Below the pieces are notes generated by a model, which saw nothing but the letters and a program-made list of their open reading frames with translations, was not told the DNA's origin and did not search any database. DNA of 34,914 nucleotides, taken from the NCBI GenBank assembly GCA_003599415.1, contig QZKB01000124.1:1-34914 (forward strand), given 5' to 3'. The stretch comes from Ignavibacteriales bacterium. GTDB lineage: Bacteria; Bacteroidota; Ignavibacteria; Ignavibacteriales; SURF-24. Positions 25,100 through 34,284 of this stretch are shown piece by piece. The position numbers and the translations under genes were made by a program. Position 1 is the first letter of the stretch; every line of letters begins with the position of its first letter.

Positions 25100-27310
25100 A
25101 TGAACAGCCATCTCACACGTAAAATTTCCCTTTTCTTATTTTTACTTTCATCAATCATCTGCTCACAAAAGAAACCTATTACTATTGACGATATTCTTGG
25201 CGGACGAACTATGTGGGGCAGCGGTTCATACAATAACCTTCAATGGTTTGATAGCGGGAACAAGTTTTCATTTGTTAGATCCAACAAAGAAACCGGCTCT
25301 TCTGATATTTGCGAATATGATATTGCAACAGGAAATGAAAGTGTTATTGTTTCCGATAACGATTTAAAAATAAATAAAGACGATAAACCGTTTCGCATTT
25401 CTAATTACAAATGGTCACCCGATGACAACTTAATTCTGTTCACAGGAAAACTTCCTGCAAGATCACTTAAAACAGGCGGAGCATTTTATTTATATGATAT
25501 AAAGAACAAGAAATTTTCATTACTCGTTGGTTCGGAAAAAGAACAATCAAATGTTCAATTTTCTCCTGATAGCAAAATGATTGGGTTTGTTAGAGAGAAT
25601 AATCTTTTTGTTTTAGATATCCGGACATTAACAGAAAAGCAACTTACCTTTGACGGCAGTATAAATATAATCAATGGTCAGTTCGATTGGGTTTATGAGG
25701 AAGAGTTCAGTATTATTTCTGGTTGGGAATGGTCACCCGACAGCTAATCAATAGCATACTGGCGCTTAGATCAATCTGGTGTGCCTGAGATTCATTTAGC
25801 TAAATACGATTCGCTTTATCTTAACTCGTATGATCAGAAGTATCCGAAACCCGGAGCAAAAAATTCTGTTGTTAAAATTGGTGTTGTAAATGTTGATGAC
25901 GCTAAAACTACCTGGATGGATATTGGAAGCGAGACTGATATTTATATTCCGCGAATTAAATTTACTTCTAATCCCGGATTGCTTTCCATTCAAAGACTGA
26001 ACCGGTTACAGAACAATCTTGATCTACTTTTGTGCAATGTTAAAACCGGTAAATCCAAAATCATTATAAATGAAAAAAGCGATAACTGGATTGACATTTT
26101 TGATGATCTTACTTTCCTGAAAGACAAACAAAAATTCATATGGTCAAGTGAAATATCCGGTTATAAACATCTTTATCTTTTTAATTACGAAGGTGAAAAG
26201 ATTAGCACCATTACACAAGGGAAGTGGGAAGTCGGAGAATTAAAAGGCCTTGATGAAGCAAATGATATTGTGTACTACACTTCAAATGAAAGAGGAACAT
26301 TATATTCTGATTTGTATTCTGTAAAATTTGACGGAACAGATAAAAAAAGACTGACTGAAGAAGCGGGCACTCATTCAATTGATATGGCAGATATTCCAAA
26401 ATATTTCGTCGACCGTTATTCAAATGCAAATTACCCGCCATCATCAATAATGAAAAAGATGAATGGTGAAACGGCAAAAGAACTTAGCAAAGCTAACCTT
26501 GCAGCGCTGGAAATATTTGAAAGAGCAAAGGTTGAATTCTTCACAATTAAAACTTCCGATAATGTTGATCTTGACGCTTTCATTATTAAACCGAATAACC
26601 TGGAAGAAGGGAAAAGGTATCCTGTATTTATAACTCAATACAACGGACCAACATCCAAAGCAGTTACTGACAGTTGGGGAATAGGTGGTATGTTCGAACA
26701 GTATCTCGTTCAAAACGGATTTGTTGTTATAGGTGTTGATTGCCGTATTACTGGCGGCAGGGGAGTTGAGCATAAAAAATATGCTTACAAAAATCTTGGC
26801 TACTGGGAAGTAAATGATCTTGTTGAAACTGCAAAATATTTAGGAACTTTACCTTATATAGACTCACGAAAGATAGCTGTCTTTGGCTCAAGTTACGGAG
26901 GATATTCTGCTGCTTTTGCATTACTAAAGGCTCCGGAATATTTCAAAGCTGCAATTGATGCCTTTGGTGTAACCGACTGGAGATTTTACGACGACATTTA
27001 TACAGAAAGATATATGTCAACACCGGAACTTAATCCAAAAGGTTACGAAGAAAGTTCTGCTTTGAATTATACAGATAACCTGAAAGGAAATCTTCTCATC
27101 ATTCATGGAACGGTTGATGACAATGTCCATTATCAGAATGCCGTTAAACTTGTTGAGAGTTTGATCGAATCGAGAAAGCAGTTTCAATTAATGATTTACC
27201 CTGAAAAAAGTCATGGCATACGGGGCAAAAATGCATCTTATCATTATTACCAGACTATGAGGGAATTTTTAATGATGTATGTTAAGGAGGATAATTACCT
27301 GAATATTTAG
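25100..27310 (+). pseudogene. Dipeptidyl peptidase IV-type S9B protease interrupted by one in-frame stop
   Basis: A signal peptide (1-22), the DPP IV beta-propeller (about 30-470) and an alpha/beta-hydrolase domain are encoded in one frame over 736 codons, the usual family length. Codon 216 (25745-25747) is TAA where relatives read WSPDxxxIAYWR. The downstream part is intact: catalytic Ser598 in GSSYGG, Asp673 in GTVDDNVH and His705 in KSHG. The Asp-His distance of 32 residues equals that of human DPP IV. The start has AAGGT nine bases upstream and follows the reductase by 17 bases. Either one base has mutated recently or the base is a sequencing error. A restart at GTG 25781 would lack the signal peptide and half the propeller. 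Confidence 0.85.
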
Positions 27311-27336
27311 TAGATTATCAACGGCTTAAATGCTCC

Positions 27337-27409
27337 GGGTGCTTGGCTCAGTGGTTAGAGCGTTCGCCTCACACGCGAAAGGTCGTTGGTTCAAATCCAA
27401 CAGCACCCA
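27337..27409 (+). tRNA. tRNA-Val (anticodon CAC)
   Basis: A complete 73-base cloverleaf: acceptor GGGTGCT/AGCACCC plus discriminator A, D stem GCTC/GAGC, anticodon stem TTCGC/GCGAA with loop CTCACAC (anticodon CAC, reads GTG), T stem GTTGG/CCAAC with TTCAAAT loop. The 3' CCA is not encoded. It starts 26 bases after the protease stop with no terminator between, so it may be read through from that operon as well as from its own promoter. Confidence 0.97.
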
Positions 27410-27820
27410 CAAAAAACGAAGCTTTCTAGGATCTTAACTATAAATCCAGCCATTTAATATTTGTAAGAAAATAATTGATTTTAAGACTTTTTTATTGACA
27501 TTTTTAAGTAAGTATACTTCAAGAACTAAAATAAAAACTGCCTGTCCCGGAAAACTCAATCAACAGGTAGATATAGACTTATACCTGGCAATTCTCAATT
27601 CCAACTTTTTACTTAGTAATCTTTCACTATTTACGGAACAAAGTGTCATAAAATTTTTAGTTAAAGCAATAAGAATTCTTCCTAATATCTTGTATTTAAA
27701 ATTTCCTGTCACTATAAATTCAATTAAGTATTATTCTTATTGTTCTGGTTACTCCTTTAAAAAATAGAATCAACAGGGTAATGAATGTCAATATTATACT
27801 TTTCATTTTATTATACTTTA
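27410..27820. other. Gene-free interval after tRNA-Val
   Basis: About 410 AT-rich bases. An open plus-strand frame (27495-27767, 90 codons) has no ribosome site and low-complexity composition (Ile, Leu, Ser, Asn, Tyr), so I do not call it a gene. I see no repeat of the tRNA 3' end that would mark an integrated element, and no clear terminator for the minus-strand gene ending at 27821. Confidence 0.5.
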
Positions 27821-28402
27821 TTAAAAACGAATTCCTACGTTAACAATAACGGCTTTATAGAAATATTTATTATCACCTTCATTTATTTTATCCTTAAAAC
27901 TTTGCGGTTTGTTCTGGGAATAAAGTGCAAATCCGAATGGTAGCTGGGCATTAACATAAAACGGGACGTCTGATATCTCGAAATCATACCTGTAACCAAG
28001 ACGGAATTCATTCCAGATATCTATGCCGTTGAAATATTCGTTTTTGTTTTCTTCATAGAAATTATCGTACATAGGATAAACAGTATATTCTGCATGAATA
28101 CCATATCCAAAGTTTCTTCTGTATCCAAATTCCAAGCTTGATGCATGAGTCCTGCCAACATTCTCATAAGGAATGGACATATAAGCTACACCAAGAATCA
28201 AATCATTATAACTGTCGAACGAATAACTATATTGAACGGCATAGATATTCATCATTGGACTCATTGGACTAAAATCAATTGAGTTTTTAAAGGTCGGTTC
28301 ATTTTTTATGGATTCATTGGATTGCGCAAAAAATATCTGAGTAGCAAAAAGAATATTAGTAATAAGAACAGTTAATGCTGTCTTGAATTTAATCGTTTTC
28401 AT
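27821..28402 (-). CDS. Small outer-membrane beta-barrel-type protein
   Basis: 193 residues with a signal peptide (about 1-27, ending FFAQS). The mature part alternates aromatic and polar residues in strand-length blocks (YAVQYSYSFDSYNDLILGVAYMSI; FRLGYRYDFEI; VIVNVGIRF) and ends in Arg-Phe, as expected for an eight-strand-type barrel inserted by BamA. No specific family is recognised. AAGGAAG lies just upstream of the ATG. It follows a cysteine-rich gene on the same strand by 21 bases and is probably co-transcribed with it. Confidence 0.7.
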   Translation of the reverse strand: MKTIKFKTALTVLITNILFATQIFFAQSNESIKNEPTFKNSIDFSPMSPMMNIYAVQYSYSFDSYNDLILGVAYMSIPYENVGRTHASSLEFGYRRNFGYGIHAEYTVYPMYDNFYEENKNEYFNGIDIWNEFRLGYRYDFEISDVPFYVNAQLPFGFALYSQNKPQSFKDKINEGDNKYFYKAVIVNVGIRF

Positions 28403-28423
28403 TTTTCTTCCTTATTCTGTTAG

Positions 28424-28876
28424 TTATTTTAAATTATTTGTTTTATTTATTGCAAAAAGAATACACGATTTACTATCCCAAAGTGTCCTAGAAACTTGAA
28501 TTTGATAAGGGATTTCCAGGGCGCTGCATAATGAAGCAATTGGATTAATACAGCAATAGTTGCAGGGTGAATCAATTGATAAATAACGTGCGATGCTTTT
28601 TAATTTACAGTCTTTTGCTTTAAAACTATAACCGGCTGCCATGGGAAAGGAATTCCATTGTGCAAAACCAATTACATTGGAATAAAAATTAAAAACATCA
28701 TCCGGGTGCTTTAATTTCAATTCCTTCACTCTTGCCGGCGCTGCTAAATTATTTTCGGTTTGTTTTTCAGTCGAGACTTTTTCTAATAACCCGTTGTCAC
28801 ATAATATCTGTAACAAATCAGCCAGCAAACCCGCGTAAAGCAATTGTAGTGTTAGTATATCTTTTTTTTCTTTCAT
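28424..28876 (-). CDS. Cysteine-rich cytoplasmic protein of unknown function
   Basis: 150 residues with no signal peptide. The N-terminal half is helical (ILTLQLLYAGLLADLLQIL). The C-terminal half holds seven cysteines overall (26, 90, 105, 108, 109, 117, 138) with the cluster PCNYCCINPIASLC and a closing VSRTLWDSKSCILFAI. The closing strand and the Cys-Pro spacing are reminiscent of V4R (4-vinyl reductase) or ATC-hydrolase-type domains, but I cannot confirm this. It could bind a metal or an organic ligand. The ATG at 28876 has no good ribosome site. It is divergent from the LuxR-type regulator and may be its target. Confidence 0.65.
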   Translation of the reverse strand: MKEKKDILTLQLLYAGLLADLLQILCDNGLLEKVSTEKQTENNLAAPARVKELKLKHPDDVFNFYSNVIGFAQWNSFPMAAGYSFKAKDCKLKSIARYLSIDSPCNYCCINPIASLCSALEIPYQIQVSRTLWDSKSCILFAINKTNNLK

Positions 28877-28929
28877 AATTATTGTATTTTCTTCTACAAA
28901 ATTATTCTATCCGGTTAAAGATATAAATA

Positions 28930-28941
28930 GTCATTAATGAC
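28930..28941. promoter_or_regulatory. 12-bp perfect palindrome at the regulator start
   Basis: GTCATTAATGAC lies in the 60-bp divergent gap and covers the first possible ATG (28937) of the LuxR-type gene. If translation begins at the second ATG (28949), the palindrome sits 8-19 bases upstream, a reasonable place for an operator. A 12-bp palindrome is also plausible by chance. Confidence 0.25.
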
Positions 28942-29722
28942 CATTTTTATGAATACTGAGTACTACATTAAAAAACTTAATCAGTTATTTGAAAGGACAG
29001 AATTTGATGAATCGGCATTAGATTACTCAAATCTGGACAAGCATATTGGGTTCATAAAACAATTAGCGATAGTTGAGAACAGTTCGATGTCCATTTTTGA
29101 TGTCTTTCAAAAGAAATATGTTTTTGCACAATCCAAATCCTTCTCAGTCCTTGGTATTGAGGTAGATGAAATGTTAAAACTAAATCCTCAATATTTCTTA
29201 AAAATAATCCACCCGGAAGACGTACCGTTTTTGACGGAGACGCATTACCGCTTTACCGATTTCATAATTAACCTTAAGTTAGAAGAGAAAAAAAATTATA
29301 AGGTGATTTATGTATTCCGGATAAAGGATAAAAACAATCAATACAGATGGTTCCTCAATCAACTGCTTCCGCTCGAGCTGGATAATAAAGGCAACATCTG
29401 GCTGATGCTTGTTACATATGATATGCTGCCGGATGGAAATAACATTCAGAAAGTCGAGAGAAAAATTGTTAATATAAAAACGAATGAAATCCAGCTTTTT
29501 CCCGGTGATTCAATGGAGGATAAAAAGAATAATCTGACTAAAAGAGAAATTGAAATTTTAGGACTTTTAGCAAAGGGAATGGCCAGTAAAAAAATTGCAG
29601 ATGAATTATTTTTGAGCGTTAACACTGTTAATAATCACCGCAGGAATATTTTGGAAAAGACTAATTCTGAAAACACCGCTATGGCTATCAAGTATGGTCA
29701 AAGCCTTGGAATTGTTGAATAA
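28937..29722 (+). CDS. LuxR-type transcription regulator with a PAS-like sensor
   Basis: 261 residues. The region 50-170 has PAS-like spacing: SIFDVFQKKYVFAQSKSF, then LKIIHPEDVPFL (the 'hpeD' block), then VIYVFRIKDKNNQYRWFLNQ. This matches PAS fold 3 sensors common in Bacteroidota. The C-terminus (about 198-255) is a full LuxR/GerE HTH: LTKREIEILGLLAKGMASKKIADELFLSVNTVNNHRRNI. It has no receiver domain, so the signal is probably a ligand bound by the PAS fold. A second ATG at 28949 could be the real start; neither has a Shine-Dalgarno. Confidence 0.85.
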   Translation: MTIFMNTEYYIKKLNQLFERTEFDESALDYSNLDKHIGFIKQLAIVENSSMSIFDVFQKKYVFAQSKSFSVLGIEVDEMLKLNPQYFLKIIHPEDVPFLTETHYRFTDFIINLKLEEKKNYKVIYVFRIKDKNNQYRWFLNQLLPLELDNKGNIWLMLVTYDMLPDGNNIQKVERKIVNIKTNEIQLFPGDSMEDKKNNLTKREIEILGLLAKGMASKKIADELFLSVNTVNNHRRNILEKTNSENTAMAIKYGQSLGIVE

Positions 29723-29814
29723 AAAAATTGTGAAGCATCGAGCATGTTGTTAAATTATCTTACTTAATCTTGTAATCTAAATTTTTGACATAAATCTATT
29801 AGCGCGAAATTAAA

Positions 29815-30822
29815 ATGAGTTATAAAGCAATACCCTTTGAATTACATAGTGTAACAAGTATAATTTCAAATATCAAAAGTTCAATTGACACATCTTATGA
29901 AAGCTGGTTATCTCATCATGAATATTCAGGTGAATTAGTTTTATATCATTACACTACGCTAGAAGGTTTCAAAGGAATCATTAATAATAGGTCGATTAGA
30001 TGTAGCGAAATACATACTATGAATGACCCTTCGGAATTAAAATACGGGAAAGAATTATTCGAAAGTTGTATTACTGATTTGATAAAAGAAAATGAGAAAC
30101 ATTACATAATTGAAATACTGGAACAACTAAAATCATATATTGAATATTTACAACTTCCCCATTTTCGGAGACATTTCATTGCATGCTTTTGCAAAAAAGA
30201 TAATTTATTGAGTCAATGGAGAGGTTATGCATTAAAAGGAGGCGGATATAATATAGGAATTTCTTTTGACTCGAGTACATGCATATGCCCAGAAATAGAC
30301 AATATTGATGATGTAAAGCCGCTTCATTTACGAAAGATTATTTATAACCAAGAAGATCAAAAAAAAATTATCGAAACATATATTAGAGATCTTATTAAAA
30401 GTATTATTATTGCTGTTGAAAGTGATGGTTTTATTCTTGATGCTAGTATAAATTCAAAAATAGCATTATATGCAAGCAATTTACTTTTTGATATGATGTT
30501 ATCAATGAAAAATTATGCTTTTCATGAAGAAGAAGAATGGAGATTGATAAGATTACTAAGATCTGACGAAAGTCATAAACTATACAAATTTAATGAAATC
30601 AATAATGAACTTATTCCGTATTTAGATACATATATTTATAAGAAAAATGAAAACGAGCTTGTGTTTCCATTAAACAGTATAAGATTTGGTCCAACGTTAG
30701 ATAAGATAAAAACAAAAATTGCTATAGATTTGTTTTACGATAAAAGTAAAACACTGAATCATAAAATAAATTTAAAGAAAGAAATATCCAGTAAAGACTC
30801 AGGATTCATATTAACAAAATAA
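29815..30822 (+). CDS. DUF2971 family protein
   Basis: 335 residues, no signal peptide. It has the family's ordered motifs: LYHYTTLEGFKGIINNRSIR (43-62), MNDPSE (69-74), FIACFCKKDNLLSQWRGYALKGGGYNIGISFD (about 120-152) and EEEEWRLIRLL (about 239-249). The function of DUF2971 is not established; the genes are typical accessory cargo and often lie near defence genes. Base use is visibly more A/T-rich than the neighbours and codons are skewed to AT endings, which suggests transfer. It has no operon partner: a regulator lies upstream and convergent galU-type gene downstream. Confidence 0.85.
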   Translation: MSYKAIPFELHSVTSIISNIKSSIDTSYESWLSHHEYSGELVLYHYTTLEGFKGIINNRSIRCSEIHTMNDPSELKYGKELFESCITDLIKENEKHYIIEILEQLKSYIEYLQLPHFRRHFIACFCKKDNLLSQWRGYALKGGGYNIGISFDSSTCICPEIDNIDDVKPLHLRKIIYNQEDQKKIIETYIRDLIKSIIIAVESDGFILDASINSKIALYASNLLFDMMLSMKNYAFHEEEEWRLIRLLRSDESHKLYKFNEINNELIPYLDTYIYKKNENELVFPLNSIRFGPTLDKIKTKIAIDLFYDKSKTLNHKINLKKEISSKDSGFILTK

Positions 30823-30914
30823 ATTTTAATCACTTATAACTGTCCCCATCTTAATCAACATAAGTAAAAGTTATGCTGTAGAAAAATATTCACCTGAAAG
30901 ATATGGGACTAATC

Positions 30915-31805
30915 TCAACCTTTATTCTTTTCTTTATCTTCCTGTTTTTTAATTGTTTCGCGTAAAAACTCCTCAAAGCTTTCAGCAAACTCTTTTCTCT
31001 TCAATGCAAATTCAACGATGGTTTTAAGGTAATCCATTTTATTGCCAATGTCATAACGCTTACCTTCAAGTATTGTGGCAATAATTCCTTCTTCCTTTAA
31101 AAGAATCCGCATTGCATCTGTTAGCTGAATTTCATTTCCTTTTCCGCGCGGAGTTTTTTCAAGCGCTCTGAATATTTCAGGAGTAAGAATATAACGCCCG
31201 GCAATTGCAAGATTGGAAGGAGCCTGATTTCGTTCCGGTTTTTCAATAAGTTCATTTAACTGCAAAACTTTATCGCTTAAATTGCTTCCGCCAACTATAC
31301 CGTACCTTGAAACTTTGTCCCAGGGAACAGTCTCGACTGCAATTACAGTCTGTCCGTATTGCTCGTATGAATCAATTAGCTGCTGGGTAACAGGAATAAT
31401 TGAATCAATAATTGTGTCACCAAGTAAAACCGCAAAAGGTTCGTGTGCACAATGAAACCTTGCATGATAAATTGCATCACCTAACCCGTTCAATTCTTTT
31501 TGCCTGATGAAATGAATATTAGCCATGCTTTCGATATGCTTCAACTGCGTGTACAAAGTTTCGTCTTCTCTTTCCTGGATGCGAGATTCAAGTTCATAAT
31601 TCCTATCGAAGTGGTCCTCAATTGATCGCTTACCTTTACCGGATACAATTAATATATCTTCTATTCCCGAGTCAACACATTCCTGTACAACATACTGAAT
31701 CGTGGGCGTATCAATAATCGGCAACATTTCTTTTGGTTGAGCTTTTGTTGCCGGAAGAAATCTTGTACCGAATCCGGCTGCCGGAATAACTGCTTTTTTA
31801 ATCAT
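30915..31805 (-). CDS. galU: UTP-sugar-1-phosphate uridylyltransferase (GalU family)
   Basis: A 296-residue nucleotidyltransferase. The uridine-binding signature VIPAAGFGTRFLPATKAQPKEMLPI is at 6-30, followed by DTPTIQYVVQE, FAVLLGDTII and GRYILTPEIF, all standard GalU. It normally makes UDP-glucose from UTP and glucose-1-phosphate. Here it follows a glucuronokinase-like gene by 6 bases in the same operon, so UDP-glucuronate formation from glucuronate-1-phosphate is an alternative or extra activity. The C-terminal tail is Lys/Glu-rich. AAGGT overlaps the stop of the upstream gene and serves as ribosome site. Confidence 0.93.
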   Translation of the reverse strand: MIKKAVIPAAGFGTRFLPATKAQPKEMLPIIDTPTIQYVVQECVDSGIEDILIVSGKGKRSIEDHFDRNYELESRIQEREDETLYTQLKHIESMANIHFIRQKELNGLGDAIYHARFHCAHEPFAVLLGDTIIDSIIPVTQQLIDSYEQYGQTVIAVETVPWDKVSRYGIVGGSNLSDKVLQLNELIEKPERNQAPSNLAIAGRYILTPEIFRALEKTPRGKGNEIQLTDAMRILLKEEGIIATILEGKRYDIGNKMDYLKTIVEFALKRKEFAESFEEFLRETIKKQEDKEKNKG

Positions 31806-31811
31806 TGTGAA

Positions 31812-32807
31812 TTACCTTATGATAGGTTTAATAACTCTTGCATTTATCTTTTGTAAATTGATTATAAGTCGTTGAAGCATTTCATCATCCTCGTACATTC
31901 CAATAATGGCGCCGCCCGAACCGGAAAACTTTGCAGATGCTCCGCAGTTTCTTGCGGTGTTTACTAACTCCATATTGCTCTCGGAAATGTTCATGATTTT
32001 ACAACGCAAATCGAAATTCTTATTCATCAGGCTGCCTAATGTTTTATAATCCTTTTTTAGAAGCACCTCTTTTCCTTGGCGAGCTAAATCTGCTAACTGA
32101 GCTAACGTATCAATTACCAGCGAATCTCCCTTCTCAAATTTTTCCCGGATGTTACTTAATACTACACCGGAAACTTTTCCAAGTTCTGTTTTATAGGCGA
32201 GGTAAAGTTTTGGCAGTAATGATGAATCAAGTGGTTCATATTTTCCAAAACCGTTTTGCTGTAAATGTTCTTTATCAAAATCCATATAAACACAACCTTC
32301 GTAAACCTGGATTACTCGATCCTGCAAGCCAGCATTAATACCAAGCTCTTCTGTTTCAGCTTTTAAAATGATTGAAGGAAGAATATGTTTGGGTATTTCA
32401 ATATCATAAAATTGCATTAGTGCTTTCATTGTAGCGGTAACAATAGCGCTTGAACCAGCCAAACCAACCTGTCGTGGTATTGATGAGCGATAACGGATAG
32501 TAAAATTTTTATTATCAAGCCGGATATTATTTGAATCGCAGTACTCAACAAATTTTTTGATGGCGGCTTTAATAAGTCTTATTCCGCCGTAGTAGCCGGT
32601 TAATTTAACTGAGTCAATCAAATGATAAATATTACGGAAAGTATTCAGGTCAACATCCATTTCCTCAATTCTTAATTCAGGCGATTCATAAAGAGAAATT
32701 GAAGCACCGAAATTTCTTACTATAATGGAAATTGTCTTTCCGAAATATCCATCGGATGGATTACCCAATAATCCTGCTCTTGCAAAAGCTCTTGTTTCAA
32801 TTATCAT
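31812..32807 (-). CDS. GHMP kinase resembling plant glucuronokinase
   Basis: 331 residues from the ATG at 32807; a TTG at 32831 is less likely. The N-terminus FARAGLLGNPSDGYFGKTIS matches the plant glucuronokinase motif FARIGFLGNPSDVYFG.T. The ATP loop is IPRQVGLAGSSAIVTA (110-125); the family's catalytic-Asp block is ETEELGINAGLQDRVIQVYEG (151-171). MDFDKEH and KFSGSGGAIIG follow. In plants this enzyme phosphorylates glucuronate at C1. The adjacent GalU-family gene would supply the next step to UDP-glucuronate, the precursor of uronic-acid polysaccharides. The assignment is by remembered similarity, so substrate is inferred. Confidence 0.8.
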   Translation of the reverse strand: MIIETRAFARAGLLGNPSDGYFGKTISIIVRNFGASISLYESPELRIEEMDVDLNTFRNIYHLIDSVKLTGYYGGIRLIKAAIKKFVEYCDSNNIRLDNKNFTIRYRSSIPRQVGLAGSSAIVTATMKALMQFYDIEIPKHILPSIILKAETEELGINAGLQDRVIQVYEGCVYMDFDKEHLQQNGFGKYEPLDSSLLPKLYLAYKTELGKVSGVVLSNIREKFEKGDSLVIDTLAQLADLARQGKEVLLKKDYKTLGSLMNKNFDLRCKIMNISESNMELVNTARNCGASAKFSGSGGAIIGMYEDDEMLQRLIINLQKINARVIKPIIR

Positions 32808-32962
32808 GTTTTTTGCTGCCTTGTTTTCCAAAGCTTAGTGAATAATGCAATTAATTTGTTTTAATAATTTTGAAGTTGAAACTAAAAATAAATTTCTTCA
32901 AAGTAAACAAAAGGGAAGGATAGAATTTTACGTCAGAGTTGCTATTTGTAAGATGGAATGCA

Positions 32963-32988
32963 CCGTGGGAAATTAATATTTCCCACGG
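32963..32988. terminator. Perfect 11-bp hairpin after serS
   Basis: Positions 32963-32973 (CCGTGGGAAAT) pair perfectly with 32978-32988 over a TAAT loop. It lies 15 bases past the serS stop. No T-tract follows on the minus strand, so it is either a weak terminator or an mRNA-stabilising 3' end before the glucuronokinase gene. The 32832-33003 interval otherwise shows nothing. Confidence 0.5.
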
Positions 32989-33003
32989 CTAGTTCTGAAA
33001 AAA

Positions 33004-34284
33004 TTATTCTATTACTTCAAAGCCGGTATATCTCTGAAGCACTTTTGGTACAAGAATTTTTCCGTCGGCGGTCTGGTTGTTTTCAAGTAAAGAAACCATT
33101 AAGCGGCTTGTTGCCAAACCCGAGCCGTTAAGAGTATGAAGCAATTCCGGTTTCTTGGTGTCTTCTCTTCTGTAACGGATGTTTGCCCGTCTTGCCTGGA
33201 AACTTTCAAAATTGCTGCAGGATGAAGCTTCCAGCCATTTGTTTTCTGCAGGAGACCAGGTTTCAATATCATAACATTTAGCTGCCGAAAAACTTAAATC
33301 TCCTGTACAAAGCATTAATATTCTGTAAGGAATTTCCAATGCCTGTAAAATATCTTCTGCATCAACGACAAGTTTTTCAAGTTCATCATATGATGTTTCC
33401 GGTTTAACAAATTTTACCATCTCAACTTTGTTAAACTGATGAACGCGTAAAAATCCTTTCGATTCTTTTCCGTAAGAACCAGCTTCTCTTCTGAAGCAAG
33501 CTGAATAACCAACGTAACGTATAGGCAAATCTTTCTCTTCAATAATTTCACTGCGGTGAAGGTTTGTTATTGGTACTTCTGCAGTAGGCACGGGGTAAAG
33601 TCCGTCCTGCTCAATTGTGTACATATCCTCAGCCATTTTTGGTAACTGGCCTGTACCAAGCATAGAGTCTTTATTAACAAGAAACGGCGGAAAAATTTCC
33701 CTGTAGTTATGCTGGTTTATGTGAAAGTCTAACATAAAATTTATTAATGCTCTTTCAAGTGTTGCGCCTTTGCCGGTGTAAACAGGAAAACCTGAGCCGG
33801 TTACTTTTGCACCGCGTTCAAAATCAAGAATCTTTAATCTTTTGCCAAGCTCAACATGATCAAGAGCTTTAAATCCTTTTCCGTCAAATGAAAAACTTTC
33901 CGGAGTCCATCTTCTTGCTTCAACATTCTGCTCAGCACTTTTACCAACAGGAACGGATGAATGCGGAAGATTAGGAATTGACATTAAAATTTTATTCAGC
34001 TCTTCTTCTGTTGACTTTAGCTGGGCATCTAATTCTGCAATGTTATCTGAAACTGTTTTCATCTCTGCAATTATTGCAGTTGCATCCTGTCCTGATTTTT
34101 TCATTTGTCCAACCTGCTGAGAAACCTGGTTCTTCTTAGCTTTCAGTTCTTCAACAGATTGAATTATCTGCCTGCGTTTTTCATCAAGTGAAAGAATTTC
34201 ATCAACTCTGTTCTTTTCGTTTTTATTTTCCAATCCTTTTTTAACTAAATCAGGATTCTCGCGAATTAGTTTAATGTCTAACAT
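33004..34284 (-). CDS. serS: Seryl-tRNA synthetase
   Basis: 426 residues, the usual length. It charges tRNA-Ser in the cytoplasm. The N-terminal antiparallel coiled coil spans about 25-105. The class II core holds [10 protein letters not shown], motif 2 ([20 protein letters not shown], then [14 protein letters not shown]) and motif 3 ([17 protein letters not shown]). The start is the ATG at 34284 with GGAG upstream; it overlaps the HEPN gene stop as TGATG, implying translational coupling to that gene. Essential housekeeping gene, complete. Confidence 0.98.
   Translation of the reverse strand: MLDIKLIRENPDLVKKGLENKNEKNRVDEILSLDEKRRQIIQSVEELKAKKNQVSQQVGQMKKSGQDATAIIAEMKTVSDNIAELDAQLKSTEEELNKILMSIPNLPHSSVPVGKSAEQNVEARRWTPESFSFDGKGFKALDHVELGKRLKILDFERGAKVTGSGFPVYTGKGATLERALINFMLDFHINQHNYREIFPPFLVNKDSMLGTGQLPKMAEDMYTIEQDGLYPVPTAEVPITNLHRSEIIEEKDLPIRYVGYSACFRREAGSYGKESKGFLRVHQFNKVEMVKFVKPETSYDELEKLVVDAEDILQALEIPYRILMLCTGDLSFSAAKCYDIETWSPAENKWLEASSCSNFESFQARRANIRYRREDTKKPELLHTLNGSGLATSRLMVSLLENNQTADGKILVPKVLQRYTGFEVIE

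Noticed and set aside
25745..25747. Recoded stop codon in the protease
   Set aside because: TAA is not used for selenocysteine or pyrrolysine, and no recoding structure is seen; mutation or base error is simpler.
27495..27767. 90-codon plus-strand frame after the tRNA
   Set aside because: No ribosome site, low-complexity composition and no neighbour support; most likely chance.
27337..27820. tRNA-Val as an integration site
   Set aside because: I found no repeat of the tRNA 3' end and no integrase gene in the window.
29780..29815. TTGACA upstream of the DUF2971 gene as a promoter
   Set aside because: No acceptable -10 sequence lies at 16-18 bases, and the match is only about 30 bases from the start codon.
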